The notes under the pieces were generated by a model, which did no database searches, had not been told where the DNA came from, and saw only the letters and a program-made list of their open reading frames with translations. Positions 45,439 to 55,405 of a stretch of 64,000 nucleotides of DNA are shown in pieces. Positions within the stretch are counted from its first letter, which is position 1, and every line of letters starts with the position of its first letter. The stretch is taken from positions 26,910-90,909 of the forward strand of contig JADJHD010000021.1 of assembly GCA_016707705.1 (NCBI GenBank). Direction: 5' to 3'. The position numbers were made by a program, and so were the translations under genes. The stretch is from Bacteroidales bacterium (GTDB taxonomy: Bacteria; Bacteroidota; Bacteroidia; Bacteroidales; UBA4417).

Positions 45439-47277
45439 TTATTTCGCCACCACAATCCTCTGCGTCACCGACGACTTATCCTGTGAGAGACGTACGAAAT
45501 AAACACCATTCTTTAGATCAGGGATATCAATCGTTTGATAGCTGTCAATATTCTCCTGAGTCATAACCACTGAGCCGAGCTCATTGAAAATGGTAACATC
45601 AGAGTCGGCAGCATTCTCAATTCTGATGGATGAAGAAGCAGGATTAGGGTAAATCAGGATATTCCTTGAACCAAGGGTTTTATCAACCTTTAATACAGCT
45701 TCATAATCGGTAGTGAGACCAACAGTCGTGCTGCCCTGCGGGATCACAAGATTGAAAGCATCTGACATAAAAATATCATTCGAAAGGTTGGATAACCTTA
45801 CTGATACCTTGTACAATCCTTCCTGTGAAACATTGATGGTGCGGCGGTTTTCACCGGGGATCAGATTGTCATTGAAGTACCAATGATAAAGGATATTGCT
45901 TGCAGTGTCAGTAGTAGGCTCAACTATGGAAATCAGAGGTTTTGCCCTGAGGATATTGTCCTTTACCTTTTGAGCAATAACCTTTGCACCGTCAGCATTA
46001 GGATGAATGCCATCAGGGAATAAAGCCTGCATATTTGAGGTGGCATTGTACACATCAATTACATGCACTCCATGATCAAATGCGATCTGATGCATGATCG
46101 GAATAATCTGCATTACAATGGTATTGTCACTGATATCGTAGGCTGCAGAATAGGCTTTTGCAGGTGTAACCATGTAAATAGTAGGATGCGATGGCATGGC
46201 ACGGAATTCATTGATCATATCCACATAGCTCGACAGAAATTTTGCCGGTTTCCAGTTACCGCTCTTTGAATCATTCGTCCCGAGTTTGATTACAACTACA
46301 TCAGGGTTCAGATTGAATGTATAATCATATTGGGGTTGATTCCACCAGGGTGAATCCCCGTATTTCGACATGGTAGTCCCTGAAACGCCCAGATTCTCGG
46401 TATAGTATCCTTCTCCAAGCAAATCCCTCAATTGAATAGGCCAGCTGTTAACATAATTTCCGGCTCCGCCCTCGGTAATGCTGTTTCCGATGCAGGCAAT
46501 CTTGATATCGGATATCGGAGCACCGGTCTCATTGCAGCTTCCGAATTTAACCAGAGGCATATTAATCGGTTCCGTATGCATAGCAACCCTTCTTTTCCCC
46601 CTGAATTCGCAAGTTCCAAAGACCTCCTCGGCAGTACTAAGCGTATTTCCGTTCAGGAACTTGTATTCATAGCTCAGGTTTGGAATAACTGGCATTGTGA
46701 TCTGATAGATATGGTCATTGTCCGGGTCGGTGAGCTCATGCGTTTTTGCATTCCAGTTATCAAATGTGCCTGCTACGTGAACTCCATCAGCTGAAACGGT
46801 TAGTCCGCTCATGTCCACGCTGAAACTCAGGTCTGCCCGAAGAGTTGATCCGCAATCCAGACAATCATCCCAACATACCACATCCAGAACTGTGTTGACA
46901 TCCGGGACCAGAATATTCCTGTCCTCATGACTCGGACCGAATCCGCAGGGAGTACCTGCCAGTGATTCAAAATTCCCCCAGTTTAAATTGCTTTTGGTGT
47001 ATCTGTAATTGTAGGAATAACCTGCCGGAAGGTAAACTGTAAGTTCAAAGATGCTGTCGTTGTTTGTGTCCAGCATTTTCTGGAATTTCTCAAAACTCCA
47101 GCCTGCCCAGTCTGATCCTATGTAAACTCCATTGGCTGGATATGATGTTTTCATGTTTACCCTGAAGGTTACCATGACGTTCGATGCCGATACTATGCCT
47201 GAAAATGTCATGAACAACACAAAAAGTATCATAAATGCTCTCTTCATGCTCCGACGGCTTACTGACTTCTCTCTCAT
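45439..47277 (-). CDS. Secreted SGNH hydrolase with T9SS sorting domain
   Basis: This 612-residue protein has a signal peptide (FMILFVLFMTFSGIVSA). Two beta-sandwich modules follow (about 30-120 and 125-225; VHVAGTFDNWNA and YEYKFLNG are like the starch-binding/CBM48-type fold). Then comes an SGNH esterase domain (about 250-450) with IACIGNSITEG (Ser nucleophile), GVSG, KLGTND and FPDGIHPNADG (Asp/His pair). The end is a type IX secretion type A sorting domain: NILIYPNPASSSIRI through VYFVRLSQDK and IVVAK. It is probably a surface carbohydrate esterase. The ATG at 47247 (MKRAF) is an alternative start ten codons in. Confidence 0.92.
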   Translation of the reverse strand: MREKSVSRRSMKRAFMILFVLFMTFSGIVSASNVMVTFRVNMKTSYPANGVYIGSDWAGWSFEKFQKMLDTNNDSIFELTVYLPAGYSYNYRYTKSNLNWGNFESLAGTPCGFGPSHEDRNILVPDVNTVLDVVCWDDCLDCGSTLRADLSFSVDMSGLTVSADGVHVAGTFDNWNAKTHELTDPDNDHIYQITMPVIPNLSYEYKFLNGNTLSTAEEVFGTCEFRGKRRVAMHTEPINMPLVKFGSCNETGAPISDIKIACIGNSITEGGAGNYVNSWPIQLRDLLGEGYYTENLGVSGTTMSKYGDSPWWNQPQYDYTFNLNPDVVVIKLGTNDSKSGNWKPAKFLSSYVDMINEFRAMPSHPTIYMVTPAKAYSAAYDISDNTIVMQIIPIMHQIAFDHGVHVIDVYNATSNMQALFPDGIHPNADGAKVIAQKVKDNILRAKPLISIVEPTTDTASNILYHWYFNDNLIPGENRRTINVSQEGLYKVSVRLSNLSNDIFMSDAFNLVIPQGSTTVGLTTDYEAVLKVDKTLGSRNILIYPNPASSSIRIENAADSDVTIFNELGSVVMTQENIDSYQTIDIPDLKNGVYFVRLSQDKSSVTQRIVVAK

Positions 47278-47889
47278 TGCTGCTTGGTTGTTATAGCTGT
47301 TTATTGTAAAGGTTGGTTTACGAGTGGAATTTGTAATCTGTTAGTCTTAAGTCCTTTGAAAGGATTCTAATGGAATACCTGGCTAATTTTCGAATCGAAA
47401 TACTGCTGGAAATTGAATGGATTTCAATGCCTTTTTCTCGACTTTGGGGACTAACTAAAAAAGTTTAGAAAGATACAATGCTTTGTTGGATTCTGTAGGC
47501 TTTCTTGTCTCTAAATCGGAATTAATTTACTCATCAGATTATAAGGGAATTGATATTACCACTTTCCAAATTTTCTTCTTCTTTCTAAAATTAAGAAGTA
47601 GCAAAAAATAGAACACAGATGACACAGAAACATCACTGATTAACACAGATCTTAGATTCTTGCCCATTTGCAAATTTCTACATCCTCATATCTTTCCCAT
47701 CATTCACTTTTGTCTTTTATCTTTTTCCTTTTGTCTTTTGTCTTTTTTTCCGCTTCGCTGCGCCTACTTTTGTCTTTTATCTTTTTCCTTTTGTCTTTTT
47801 CCTTTTGTCTTTTATCTTTTTATCTGCCCCAAAACTACCTACCTTTATACTTTATTTCCACATCCCTTTCTTCAACTATTTATTTTACA
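47278..47889. repeat. Intergenic region with repeat copy 4 and C/T tract
   Basis: No gene is seen in this 612-base divergent gap. Bases 47595-47660 carry the composite repeat (AGTAGCAAAAAATAGAACAC, then GATGACACAGA). Bases 47705-47825 are a C/T-rich stretch of units like TTTTGTCTTTTATCTTTTTC. TACCTTTA at about 47842 resembles the -7 element for the propeller gene. Confidence 0.65.
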
Positions 47890-48915
47890 ATGAAAACAAC
47901 AGTATTACTCTCCACATTCGCAGCCATTCTGGTTTTGGGAATCGTTAGCTGTAAGAAAGAATCAAACCATGAGGTCACTGTCCTTCCGGTTTGGTCCAAC
48001 TACAATCAGAGTAGCGGATTGCTTAACAATTGCATTCACGATATAGCCATTGATGCAGAAGGGAATAAATGGATCGCAGTCACAACCTATGGAACAAGTG
48101 GACTGGAAGAAGCCGGACTCTCCAAATTTGATGGCAGTACCTGGACTTCCTACACAACCACCAACAGCGGACTGGCTTTCAAACGGGTTACCTCCGTTGA
48201 AATCGATAAGGAAGGAAATAAATGGGTTGCCTACGGACAAACAGAAATAGGAGGAGGGGTTACCAAATTTGACGGCACTACCTGGACTACCTACAACCAT
48301 GAAAACAGCGGACTTATTGGCAATCAGGTGACAGCAATAGCGATTGATTCTACTGGCAATAAATGGTTTGGAACCAGCTGGGGACTTTCAAAATTCGATG
48401 GAACCACCTGGACAAATTTCAACACCAACAACGGATTCCCAACGGATTTCATTTTTACTCTGTACGTCGATAAGGATAATAATCTATGGGTTGGAACCCT
48501 GGGTGCCGGAGTTCTGAAATATGACGGAACTAACTGGACGGGTTACAATACTTCCAACTCCGGAATCGCAGAGGATATTATCACTGCGATCGCTGTTGAT
48601 AATAAAGGTGTTAAATGGTTCGGTACCAGCGTTTCTGGTTTGTCGAAATTCGATGACCGCAACTGGACCAAGTACGATATGTACAATTCCGGACTACCTT
48701 TCAATGATATTACCTCCATCGCCATTGATCAGAAGGGTGTCAAATGGATTGGACTGAATGGCAAAGGCGTCTCCCGTTACAATGATTCCTATTGGACCAA
48801 CTACTCTCCCGAGTACGGCTACCTTGATTACGCCGTCTGGTGCATCACCGTCGACAAGAACAACCGCAAATGGTTCGGCACTCAAAACAGCGGCATCTTC
48901 AAACTCGCCGACTAG
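47890..48915 (+). CDS. Lipoprotein with seven propeller repeats
   Basis: Starting at ATG 47890 the protein has 341 residues with a lipoprotein signal (FAAILVLGIVSC, then KKES). The open frame upstream to 47668 is the C/T tract and is not coding. Seven repeats of about 42-50 residues follow, each with a core like GNKWFGTSWGLSKFDG then TTWTNY. They fit the two-component-regulator propeller (Reg_prop) type and would fold as a seven-bladed beta-propeller. There is no kinase or DNA-binding part, so it is a stand-alone outer-membrane sensor-like or binding protein. Confidence 0.88.
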   Translation: MKTTVLLSTFAAILVLGIVSCKKESNHEVTVLPVWSNYNQSSGLLNNCIHDIAIDAEGNKWIAVTTYGTSGLEEAGLSKFDGSTWTSYTTTNSGLAFKRVTSVEIDKEGNKWVAYGQTEIGGGVTKFDGTTWTTYNHENSGLIGNQVTAIAIDSTGNKWFGTSWGLSKFDGTTWTNFNTNNGFPTDFIFTLYVDKDNNLWVGTLGAGVLKYDGTNWTGYNTSNSGIAEDIITAIAVDNKGVKWFGTSVSGLSKFDDRNWTKYDMYNSGLPFNDITSIAIDQKGVKWIGLNGKGVSRYNDSYWTNYSPEYGYLDYAVWCITVDKNNRKWFGTQNSGIFKLAD

Positions 48916-49386
48916 GTTTAGTAGATTAGTTCTTAGTGTCCCTTAGTGCCCTTAGTGCCTTAGTGGTTCTAAAATCTTGCAAGTAGCAAATATTAGAACA
49001 CTGATAACACAGATGAAACTGATTTCCACAGATCTCATTTTCAAATTTTCAAATCCTCCATCCGCCATCGCCGCATCCTCACATCCGCCATCCCACATCC
49101 TCACATCCCCACCCCCGCCATTTAACCCTTAAAAAACCGGCTTTAACAGACAATTTCCCCCTGTCACCGAAATACAATATATTAGGTATATAGACAGATT
49201 ATATATTTGCTGCCTGTTAGAAAACTTATAAAAATTTTGTTGATTCCTGTAATAAAAACCCCTCCAATTTCGTCTTAACTTTCTTGCTCATTCTCGCATA
49301 GCTTAAAGTCTGGAAATCAATCAAATTTGTAATTTAACTGACCTATTATTTTGCCTTCCGGGGAAAAATTGACAAATCCTTTTATC
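48916..49386. repeat. Intergenic region with repeat copy 5
   Basis: Bases 48928-49040 contain the composite repeat (TTAGTGCCCTTAGTGCCTTA, then GCAAGTAGCAAATATTAGAA). Bases 49050-49125 hold CATCC/CACATCC-rich repeats. TATATTTG at 49202-49209 is an exact -7 element match, about 178 bases before the efflux operon start. No gene is seen. Confidence 0.6.
49202..49209 (+). promoter_or_regulatory. -7 promoter element TATATTTG of the efflux operon
   Basis: Exact TAnnTTTG match in an AT-rich context (GGTATATAGACAG upstream). It would give a leader of roughly 170 bases before the outer-membrane factor gene. Confidence 0.4.
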
Positions 49387-50724
49387 ATGAAGTGGCATCG
49401 AATCCTCCCGGCTCTTGGACTCATCCTGGTTCTCCAAACAGCCAACGCACAAAAGCAGATTGAAATGAACCTCAAGCAATGCCTAGAAATGGCCTTGCAA
49501 ACCGATCTGCGCGTAAAAATATCCGAAATGGAACAGACCCGGCTGAAATACCAGATTCAGCAAACTACGGGAATGGGCCTCCCACAAATCAGCGGTTCCG
49601 GCAGCTTCCAGAATTTCCTCAAACTGCCCACCCAGCTGATCCCGGGGGAATTCTTCGGACAACCGGGCACCCTCATCCCCGTGCAGTTCGGGACTAACTA
49701 CAATATGTCAGGAGGCGTGCAGGTTTCCCAGCTAATCTATAACCAGTCCTTCCTCGTTTCCCTGCAGATTTCCAAACGCATGATAGAACAGGGAAGCCTT
49801 GAAATTGAGAAAAACCGTGAAAGCACCGTGTACGATGTTGCTCAGCTTTACTATATGGCTGTGCTCACCAACCAGCAAATCAAATATCTGGAGGAAACCG
49901 TCCTGAAACTGGATACCCTCGAGTCCATCACCAAAGTGCAGCTTGATAAACAGCTGATCAAGCAGGTGGACTACGACCGGGTTAATGTGGATCGCAACAA
50001 CCTGCAGACCGAAGTCAGCAATCTGAAGCTTATGCTCACCCAACAGCTGAACATGCTAAAGTACTTCACCGGAAATAGTCCACAGGATTCAATAGTTCTG
50101 ACAACTACCGTTTTTGATAAATACCTGGTCAAAATGCCGGTACTGAATCCCGAAAATCACCTTGGACTCAAGGAAATTGACCAACAGAAGAAACTCCTGA
50201 GCCTGCAGATGGACCTGGTGCACTCCCAGTCCCTGCCCAATCTGGCGGCCTTCGGGGATTTCAGCTACAACAGCCAGCAGAATGAATTCAAAAAACTCTT
50301 TAATGATGGCAAGGGTTGGCTCGGGACTTCAGTGGTCGGACTTTCCTTGAATGTTCCCATTTTCAGCGGGGGACAGCGCTATTACCAGCTGAAACAGTAC
50401 AAGGTGCAATATAAGGAACTGGACCTGAGCCGCGATTATACCAAAAAGCTGATCGAGACTACCACCAGCAATGCACTCCTCAAGGTGCAGAGTCTGGAGC
50501 AGACAGCTGCCGCACAAAACAGGAACCTGAAGCTTGCTGATGATGTGTACAGGGTGATTTTCGACCAGTACAGTCAGGGATATACCTCCCTCACCGATCT
50601 GCTGCTCGCCGAAAGCACCAAAATAACAGCTCAGGGCAACTATGCTCAAACCCTCGCTCAGCTTCGGATTGCCGAACTCGAGCTTTTGAAGTCAAACGGA
50701 AACTTAATGGACATTTTAAAATAA
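49387..50724 (+). CDS. Outer-membrane efflux factor, TolC family
   Basis: The 445-residue protein starting at ATG 49387 has a signal peptide (ILPALGLILVLQTANAQ). It has the duplicated OEP pattern: KQCLEMALQTDLRVKI in the first half, long coiled-coil helices, and SLNVPIFSGGQRYYQLKQYK (the LxxPIFxGG motif) in the second. It would form the trimeric outer-membrane channel for the pump encoded by the next two genes (6-base gap). The longer frame from 49351 adds 12 residues before the signal and is unlikely. Confidence 0.9.
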   Translation: MKWHRILPALGLILVLQTANAQKQIEMNLKQCLEMALQTDLRVKISEMEQTRLKYQIQQTTGMGLPQISGSGSFQNFLKLPTQLIPGEFFGQPGTLIPVQFGTNYNMSGGVQVSQLIYNQSFLVSLQISKRMIEQGSLEIEKNRESTVYDVAQLYYMAVLTNQQIKYLEETVLKLDTLESITKVQLDKQLIKQVDYDRVNVDRNNLQTEVSNLKLMLTQQLNMLKYFTGNSPQDSIVLTTTVFDKYLVKMPVLNPENHLGLKEIDQQKKLLSLQMDLVHSQSLPNLAAFGDFSYNSQQNEFKKLFNDGKGWLGTSVVGLSLNVPIFSGGQRYYQLKQYKVQYKELDLSRDYTKKLIETTTSNALLKVQSLEQTAAAQNRNLKLADDVYRVIFDQYSQGYTSLTDLLLAESTKITAQGNYAQTLAQLRIAELELLKSNGNLMDILK

Positions 50725-50730
50725 TTTGCA

Positions 50731-51789
50731 ATGAAGAAGTTCATCATTATCAGCATTATCGCAATTGTTTGCATTGCAGGAATTTTCAAGCTATACATCA
50801 ATAAAAAGCAAATCGACGCCAACTCCGCCCCCCGCGAAAGCAAGGTAAGTGTGCCCGTATTTGTGGAAACCGTGAAGGAGTCGAAGCTCGACAACAGTTT
50901 CTCGGTAAACGGCACTTTCGATCCCGCCCATGAAATCGCTATTATTTCCCAAACTCAGGGGAAAATCGTGAAGCTGGACTTCAATAGCGGTGATTTTGTA
51001 AAGGAGGGACAGGTGCTCGCCAGCTGCGACCTTGAACTGCTGCAGGCACAGAAGGATCTGGCCGAAGCCAATCTCAATAAAGCAAGAAAGGACCTGAAGA
51101 AATTCCAGGAGATGCTGCAGTCGAAGGCCGCCACTCAAACACAGGTCGATGAGCTGCAACTGGCGCTGTACAATGCCCAATCAGCGTACGTTACCGTGAA
51201 CAAGCAGATTGAATATTCCATAATCAACGCACCTTTCAGCGGGTATATCACGGCAAAGCATGTTGAAAAGGGCAGTATGATCATGCCCGGGACTCCAATT
51301 GCCGAATTGATGGATATTTCAACCATGAAATTCACCGCGGGCATTGCTGAATCTGACCTGGCGAAAATCAAAAGCAATCAGGAAGTGCAGATTATGGCGG
51401 ATATCTACCAGGGCTTCACCTATACCGGAAGAATCAAGAATATAGGAATGAAGGCCGATGGCTCACGCCGCTTCCCCGTTGAGATTGAAGTCCGCAACAA
51501 CACCGCCAAGCCTATTCGTTCCGGTATGTACGGAATGGCTTTCTTCAGCAGCGAAGGCACCCATAATGCAATGGTTATCCCAAGGACTGCAATGATCGGA
51601 AGCATCAAGGATCCCTATGTTTTCGTAGTGGAGAATGACAGGGCTATCCGGAAAACCATCAAGGTCGGTACCGCCAGCGAGAACACCATCGAGGTGCTGG
51701 AAGGCTTGAAGGCAGGGGATCAGGTAGTGGTTGCCGGACAAATCAACCTCGACGAAAATACTGCGGTTCGAATTTCAAACGCAAAATAA
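50731..51789 (+). CDS. RND efflux periplasmic adaptor (HlyD/MFP family)
   Basis: This 352-residue protein has an N-terminal membrane helix or signal (IIISIIAIVCIAGIFKLY). The lipoyl/barrel-sandwich part contains GKIVKLDFNSGDFVKEGQVL; a coiled-coil hairpin of about 60 residues follows, then INAPFSGYITAKHVEKGSMI, and a beta-barrel and membrane-proximal domain ending VEVLEGLKAGDQVVVAGQ. It bridges the inner-membrane RND pump and the outer-membrane factor. Gaps of 6 and 9 bases to its neighbours show one operon. Confidence 0.93.
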   Translation: MKKFIIISIIAIVCIAGIFKLYINKKQIDANSAPRESKVSVPVFVETVKESKLDNSFSVNGTFDPAHEIAIISQTQGKIVKLDFNSGDFVKEGQVLASCDLELLQAQKDLAEANLNKARKDLKKFQEMLQSKAATQTQVDELQLALYNAQSAYVTVNKQIEYSIINAPFSGYITAKHVEKGSMIMPGTPIAELMDISTMKFTAGIAESDLAKIKSNQEVQIMADIYQGFTYTGRIKNIGMKADGSRRFPVEIEVRNNTAKPIRSGMYGMAFFSSEGTHNAMVIPRTAMIGSIKDPYVFVVENDRAIRKTIKVGTASENTIEVLEGLKAGDQVVVAGQINLDENTAVRISNAK

Positions 51790-51798
51790 CTTTTAGCC

Positions 51799-54700
51799 AT
51801 GAATATTACAGAATTATCCATCAAGCGGCCTTCGCTTATCGTAGTGATTTTTGCGGTCCTCACCTTCCTGGGGGTGGTGAGCTTCATGGCGCTTAAATAT
51901 GAACTGCTTCCAAAATATTCCCAGCCGGTTCTGCTGGTAATTACTCCCTATCCCGGAGCTTCCCCTTCGGAGGTTGAGAACCTGGTAACCAAGAATATAG
52001 AGGATGCTATCTCTTCCCTCGAACAGATTGATAACATCCAGTCCACATCCTATGAAGGCGTTTCCGTTTCGGTAATCATCTTCAACAGCGATGCCGACAT
52101 GAACAAGGCCACACAGAACTGCCAGCTGAAACTGAACAATGTCCGCGAAGGTCTGCCCAAGGATGTACGCAATCCCATTATCTATAATTTCTCGATGGAC
52201 GATATGCCCATCATGCGAATGGGTATCACTGCCGATGTTCCCTCCACCGAATTGTATGATATCGTAAAGCAGAAGCTGAGGCCGATGCTTTCCACACAGC
52301 AGGGCGTTTCACAGGTTGAAATGATTGGGGGTGAGGAGCGTGAAATCCGCGTCAGTGTTGACAATGAGAAGCTCGAAGCCCGTGGTATCTCCATTCTGAA
52401 TATCTCCCAGATGGTTCAGGCCTCCAATATCGATTTCCCAACGGGTAAAATCAAGGGCGACAACAACCAGGTAATCATCCGCCTCTCCGGTAAATTCACC
52501 GACCTCGAAAGTCTGAGGGAACTGGTGGTGAGCGTCGATCGCAATGGCAGTCCGGTGAAACTGAAGGATATAGCCGATGTGCTCGATACCAAGAAGGAAA
52601 CCCGCAATATATATCGCATCAACGGGGTAAACTCCCTGGGTATCAATATCTACAAACAGCCTGATGGCAATGAGGTAAAAGTGAGTGAGAACGTCAGGAA
52701 AGAGATCAAGAAAATGGAGGAGATGTACAAGGGCATCAATCTGAAAGTGGTGATTGCCAATGATACCTCCGATTTTACCCTTACCTCTGCAAATGCCGTT
52801 CAGCGCGACCTTCTGCTTGCAATTCTGCTGGTAGCGCTGGTAATGCTGGTCTTCCTGCATAGTCTTAGGAATTCATTCATCGTAATGATTGCAATTCCTG
52901 CCTCCCTAATCTCCACCTTCATCGGTATGAGCATTCTGGGTTTCTCCCTGAATATCATTTCCATGGTCGCTATCGCGCTGGTTATCGGTATTCTTGTGGA
53001 TGACTCCATTGTGGTGCTTGAGAATATCTACCGCCACCTTGAAAAAGGCAAGGACCGGCGGCAGGCGGCTATCGACGGACGAAATGAGATCAGCTACACC
53101 GCTCTTTCCATCACGCTTGTGGATGTGGTGGTATTCCTTCCGATAGCAGTAATTACCAGTATGATTTCCGGATTGCTGCGTCAGTTCACCCTGGTAGTTG
53201 TTATCTCTACCTTGCTGAGTCTGTTTGTCTCCTTCACCCTCACCCCATTGCTGGCTTCACGCTTTGCAAAATTCGAGCAGTACCGCAAGGGCTCTTTCCT
53301 TGGCAGGATGATTGAGATTTTCGAGAAATGGCTGAGTCGCATCACCGATGGCTATGGAAATATTCTGGCCTGGTCACTGAAGCATAAGATTCTGATCATT
53401 GTTGGAGCCACCATTATTCTTTTCTCCTCACTGCTGCTTCCCGCCATGGGGTTCATCGGTTCTGAATTTATCAGCATCGGCGACCGCGGAGAGGTGATCA
53501 TACAGCTGGAACTGCCCAAGGACGCCACTATTGAGCAAAGCAACCTCAAAACCCTGCAGGCAGAACAGTACATCATGAAACTGCCCGAAGTAACCGAAGT
53601 GTTTGCCACAGTGGGTATCACTTCTGGGTTTGATGCAGGTGCCGGAAACTCCTATAAATCGGAGATCTATGTGAAAATGGTTGAAAAGGAGAAGCGCAAG
53701 GTCACTGCCGACCAGTTTGCCTGGAAACTCAAGGAAGATCTCACAGCCCGCCTAACCGGTGTGAAAGTGCGTTCCAGTATAGTCTCGCTGCTGGGAACCT
53801 CCGATATGGATCCCGTGCAGTTCGTGCTTGCAGGCTCCAATATGGATACCCTTATGCATTACGCACGTCTGGTGGAGGATGAAGTGAAGAAGGTGCCCGG
53901 AACAGCCGAGGTAAAGCTTACCGTTGAAGAAGGCAATCCCGAAATCAGCGTGAAGATTGACCGCGACAAGATGGCGAAGATGGGCCTGAATATGGCTGTT
54001 GTCGGAGCTACCATGCAAAATGCCTTCACCGGCAATACCGACTCCAAATTCTCGCAGGGAGTGAACGATTACGATATCAATATCACCCTGGATGAGTTCA
54101 ACAGGAGAAATATCAACGATATCGCCAACCTCACCTTTATGAATTCCATGGGACAGCTGGTGCGCCTGAATCAGTTTGCATCACTCACGCCCACCACTGG
54201 TACCACCGTTCTGCAGCGCTACAACCGTCAGTCATCGGTAACCGTGAGCTCACAGGTGGTAGGCAGGCCTGTAGGTTCGGTAGGGGAGGATATTGTGAAG
54301 CGCCTCGACAAGGTTAAATTCCCTGCCGATGTCTCACTGATCAAGGAAGGCGACCTGAAATACCAGGCAGAGGCTTTCGGCAGCATGTTCCTGGCATTCC
54401 TGGCTTCCATATTGTTTGTGTACCTCATTATGGTGGCACTCTACGATTCCTACATCCATCCCTTCGTGGTGCTCTTCTCCATCCCGCTTGCCATTGTTGG
54501 TGCGCTTATTGCCCTTGCACTGGCAAAGCAGTCCCTCACCATCTTCTCAATCCTGGGAATCATTATGCTGGTAGGACTGGTAGGGAAGAATGCCATTCTC
54601 CTTGTGGATTTCACCAATCAGCTGAAGCGTGAAGGTGTCGCCACCGTCGAAGCTCTTATTCAGGCCGGACGCGTTCGTCTGCGCCCCATCCTGATGACTA

Positions 54701-54903
54701 CTCTCTCCATGATCTTCGGTATGCTCCCCATCGCCCTCGCCTCCGGTGCAGGCTCCGAATGGAAAAACGGCATCGCCATAGCCATCATCGGCGGTCTTAT
54801 CAGCTCTCTATTATTAACTCTCGTCCTCGTCCCCATCATGTACTACATCTTCGACAAACTCATCGAAAAGTACTCCCGTCGTAAGAAAGTCAGAGTTGAG
54901 TAG
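51799..54903 (+). CDS. RND efflux transporter, HAE1/AcrB-like
   Basis: This 1034-residue transporter has the RND layout: one helix, a large periplasmic loop (about 30-330), six helices, a second loop (about 550-850) and six more helices. Family motifs are GASPSEVENLVT, the fourth helix VIGILVDDSIVVLENIYRH, which has the two proton-relay Asp, and near the end GLVGKNAILLVDFTNQ and RLRPILMTTLSMIFGMLP. The substrate is unknown; the HAE1 type pumps drugs, bile salts or lipids. It closes the OMF-MFP-RND operon. No regulator is next to it. Confidence 0.95.
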   Translation: MNITELSIKRPSLIVVIFAVLTFLGVVSFMALKYELLPKYSQPVLLVITPYPGASPSEVENLVTKNIEDAISSLEQIDNIQSTSYEGVSVSVIIFNSDADMNKATQNCQLKLNNVREGLPKDVRNPIIYNFSMDDMPIMRMGITADVPSTELYDIVKQKLRPMLSTQQGVSQVEMIGGEEREIRVSVDNEKLEARGISILNISQMVQASNIDFPTGKIKGDNNQVIIRLSGKFTDLESLRELVVSVDRNGSPVKLKDIADVLDTKKETRNIYRINGVNSLGINIYKQPDGNEVKVSENVRKEIKKMEEMYKGINLKVVIANDTSDFTLTSANAVQRDLLLAILLVALVMLVFLHSLRNSFIVMIAIPASLISTFIGMSILGFSLNIISMVAIALVIGILVDDSIVVLENIYRHLEKGKDRRQAAIDGRNEISYTALSITLVDVVVFLPIAVITSMISGLLRQFTLVVVISTLLSLFVSFTLTPLLASRFAKFEQYRKGSFLGRMIEIFEKWLSRITDGYGNILAWSLKHKILIIVGATIILFSSLLLPAMGFIGSEFISIGDRGEVIIQLELPKDATIEQSNLKTLQAEQYIMKLPEVTEVFATVGITSGFDAGAGNSYKSEIYVKMVEKEKRKVTADQFAWKLKEDLTARLTGVKVRSSIVSLLGTSDMDPVQFVLAGSNMDTLMHYARLVEDEVKKVPGTAEVKLTVEEGNPEISVKIDRDKMAKMGLNMAVVGATMQNAFTGNTDSKFSQGVNDYDINITLDEFNRRNINDIANLTFMNSMGQLVRLNQFASLTPTTGTTVLQRYNRQSSVTVSSQVVGRPVGSVGEDIVKRLDKVKFPADVSLIKEGDLKYQAEAFGSMFLAFLASILFVYLIMVALYDSYIHPFVVLFSIPLAIVGALIALALAKQSLTIFSILGIIMLVGLVGKNAILLVDFTNQLKREGVATVEALIQAGRVRLRPILMTTLSMIFGMLPIALASGAGSEWKNGIAIAIIGGLISSLLLTLVLVPIMYYIFDKLIEKYSRRKKVRVE

Positions 54904-55405
54904 TATTTGGAGAAGTTTGAGATAGTTGTTAGTAGTTTAGTTGTTAGTTGTTAGTGTTCGGGGTTCTTAGTGTCCCTCAGTGTCCTTAGTGCCTTAGTGG
55001 TTCTAATATTCTGCCATTAGCACATATTAGAACACTGATGACACTGATTATACTGATCTCCACTGATCTGATTTCCCCGAACACTAACAACCTACCAATA
55101 ACAATTGCATGACCATTGTCTGACTATTGTATGACCTCTTCTGACTTCCAATCTTCCCCACTTTTGTCGTCTTTGTCCCTTCCCATCCCTTTGTCGGTTT
55201 ATCTTATCCTCGTCCTTCTAAACCTTCATCCACCAGCCGGCGGACTCCGCTTCGCAGCGCATCTCCACATCTCCACATCTCCACATCTTCACATCTCTAA
55301 TCCCACCCCTGCACCAATTCCCCCATTTTATCCCTATCTTTATACTACTGAAAATCATCACACTAAAGGTGCGGCGTCAGCACGAAAAACACTGACCAAA
55401 CCAGG
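54904..55405. repeat. Composite intergenic repeat, copy 6, with TGAC-type tandem units
   Basis: The 502-base gap has TTAGTTGTTAG repeats, then TCCTTAGTGCCTTAGTGGTT, TAGCACATATTAGAACAC, and CTGATGACACTGAT units (54950-55075). Bases 55095-55140 contain units like TTGCATGACCATTGTCTGAC. A degenerate GC palindrome is at 55229-55244 and CTCCACATCT-type tandem repeats at 55260-55290. CTATCTTTATAC at about 55336 resembles the -7 element. No gene is seen. Confidence 0.7.

Noticed and set aside
47668..47889. N-terminal extension of the propeller lipoprotein
   Set aside because: It is the C/T-rich repeat read as Phe/Leu/Ser and would destroy the lipoprotein signal starting at 47890.
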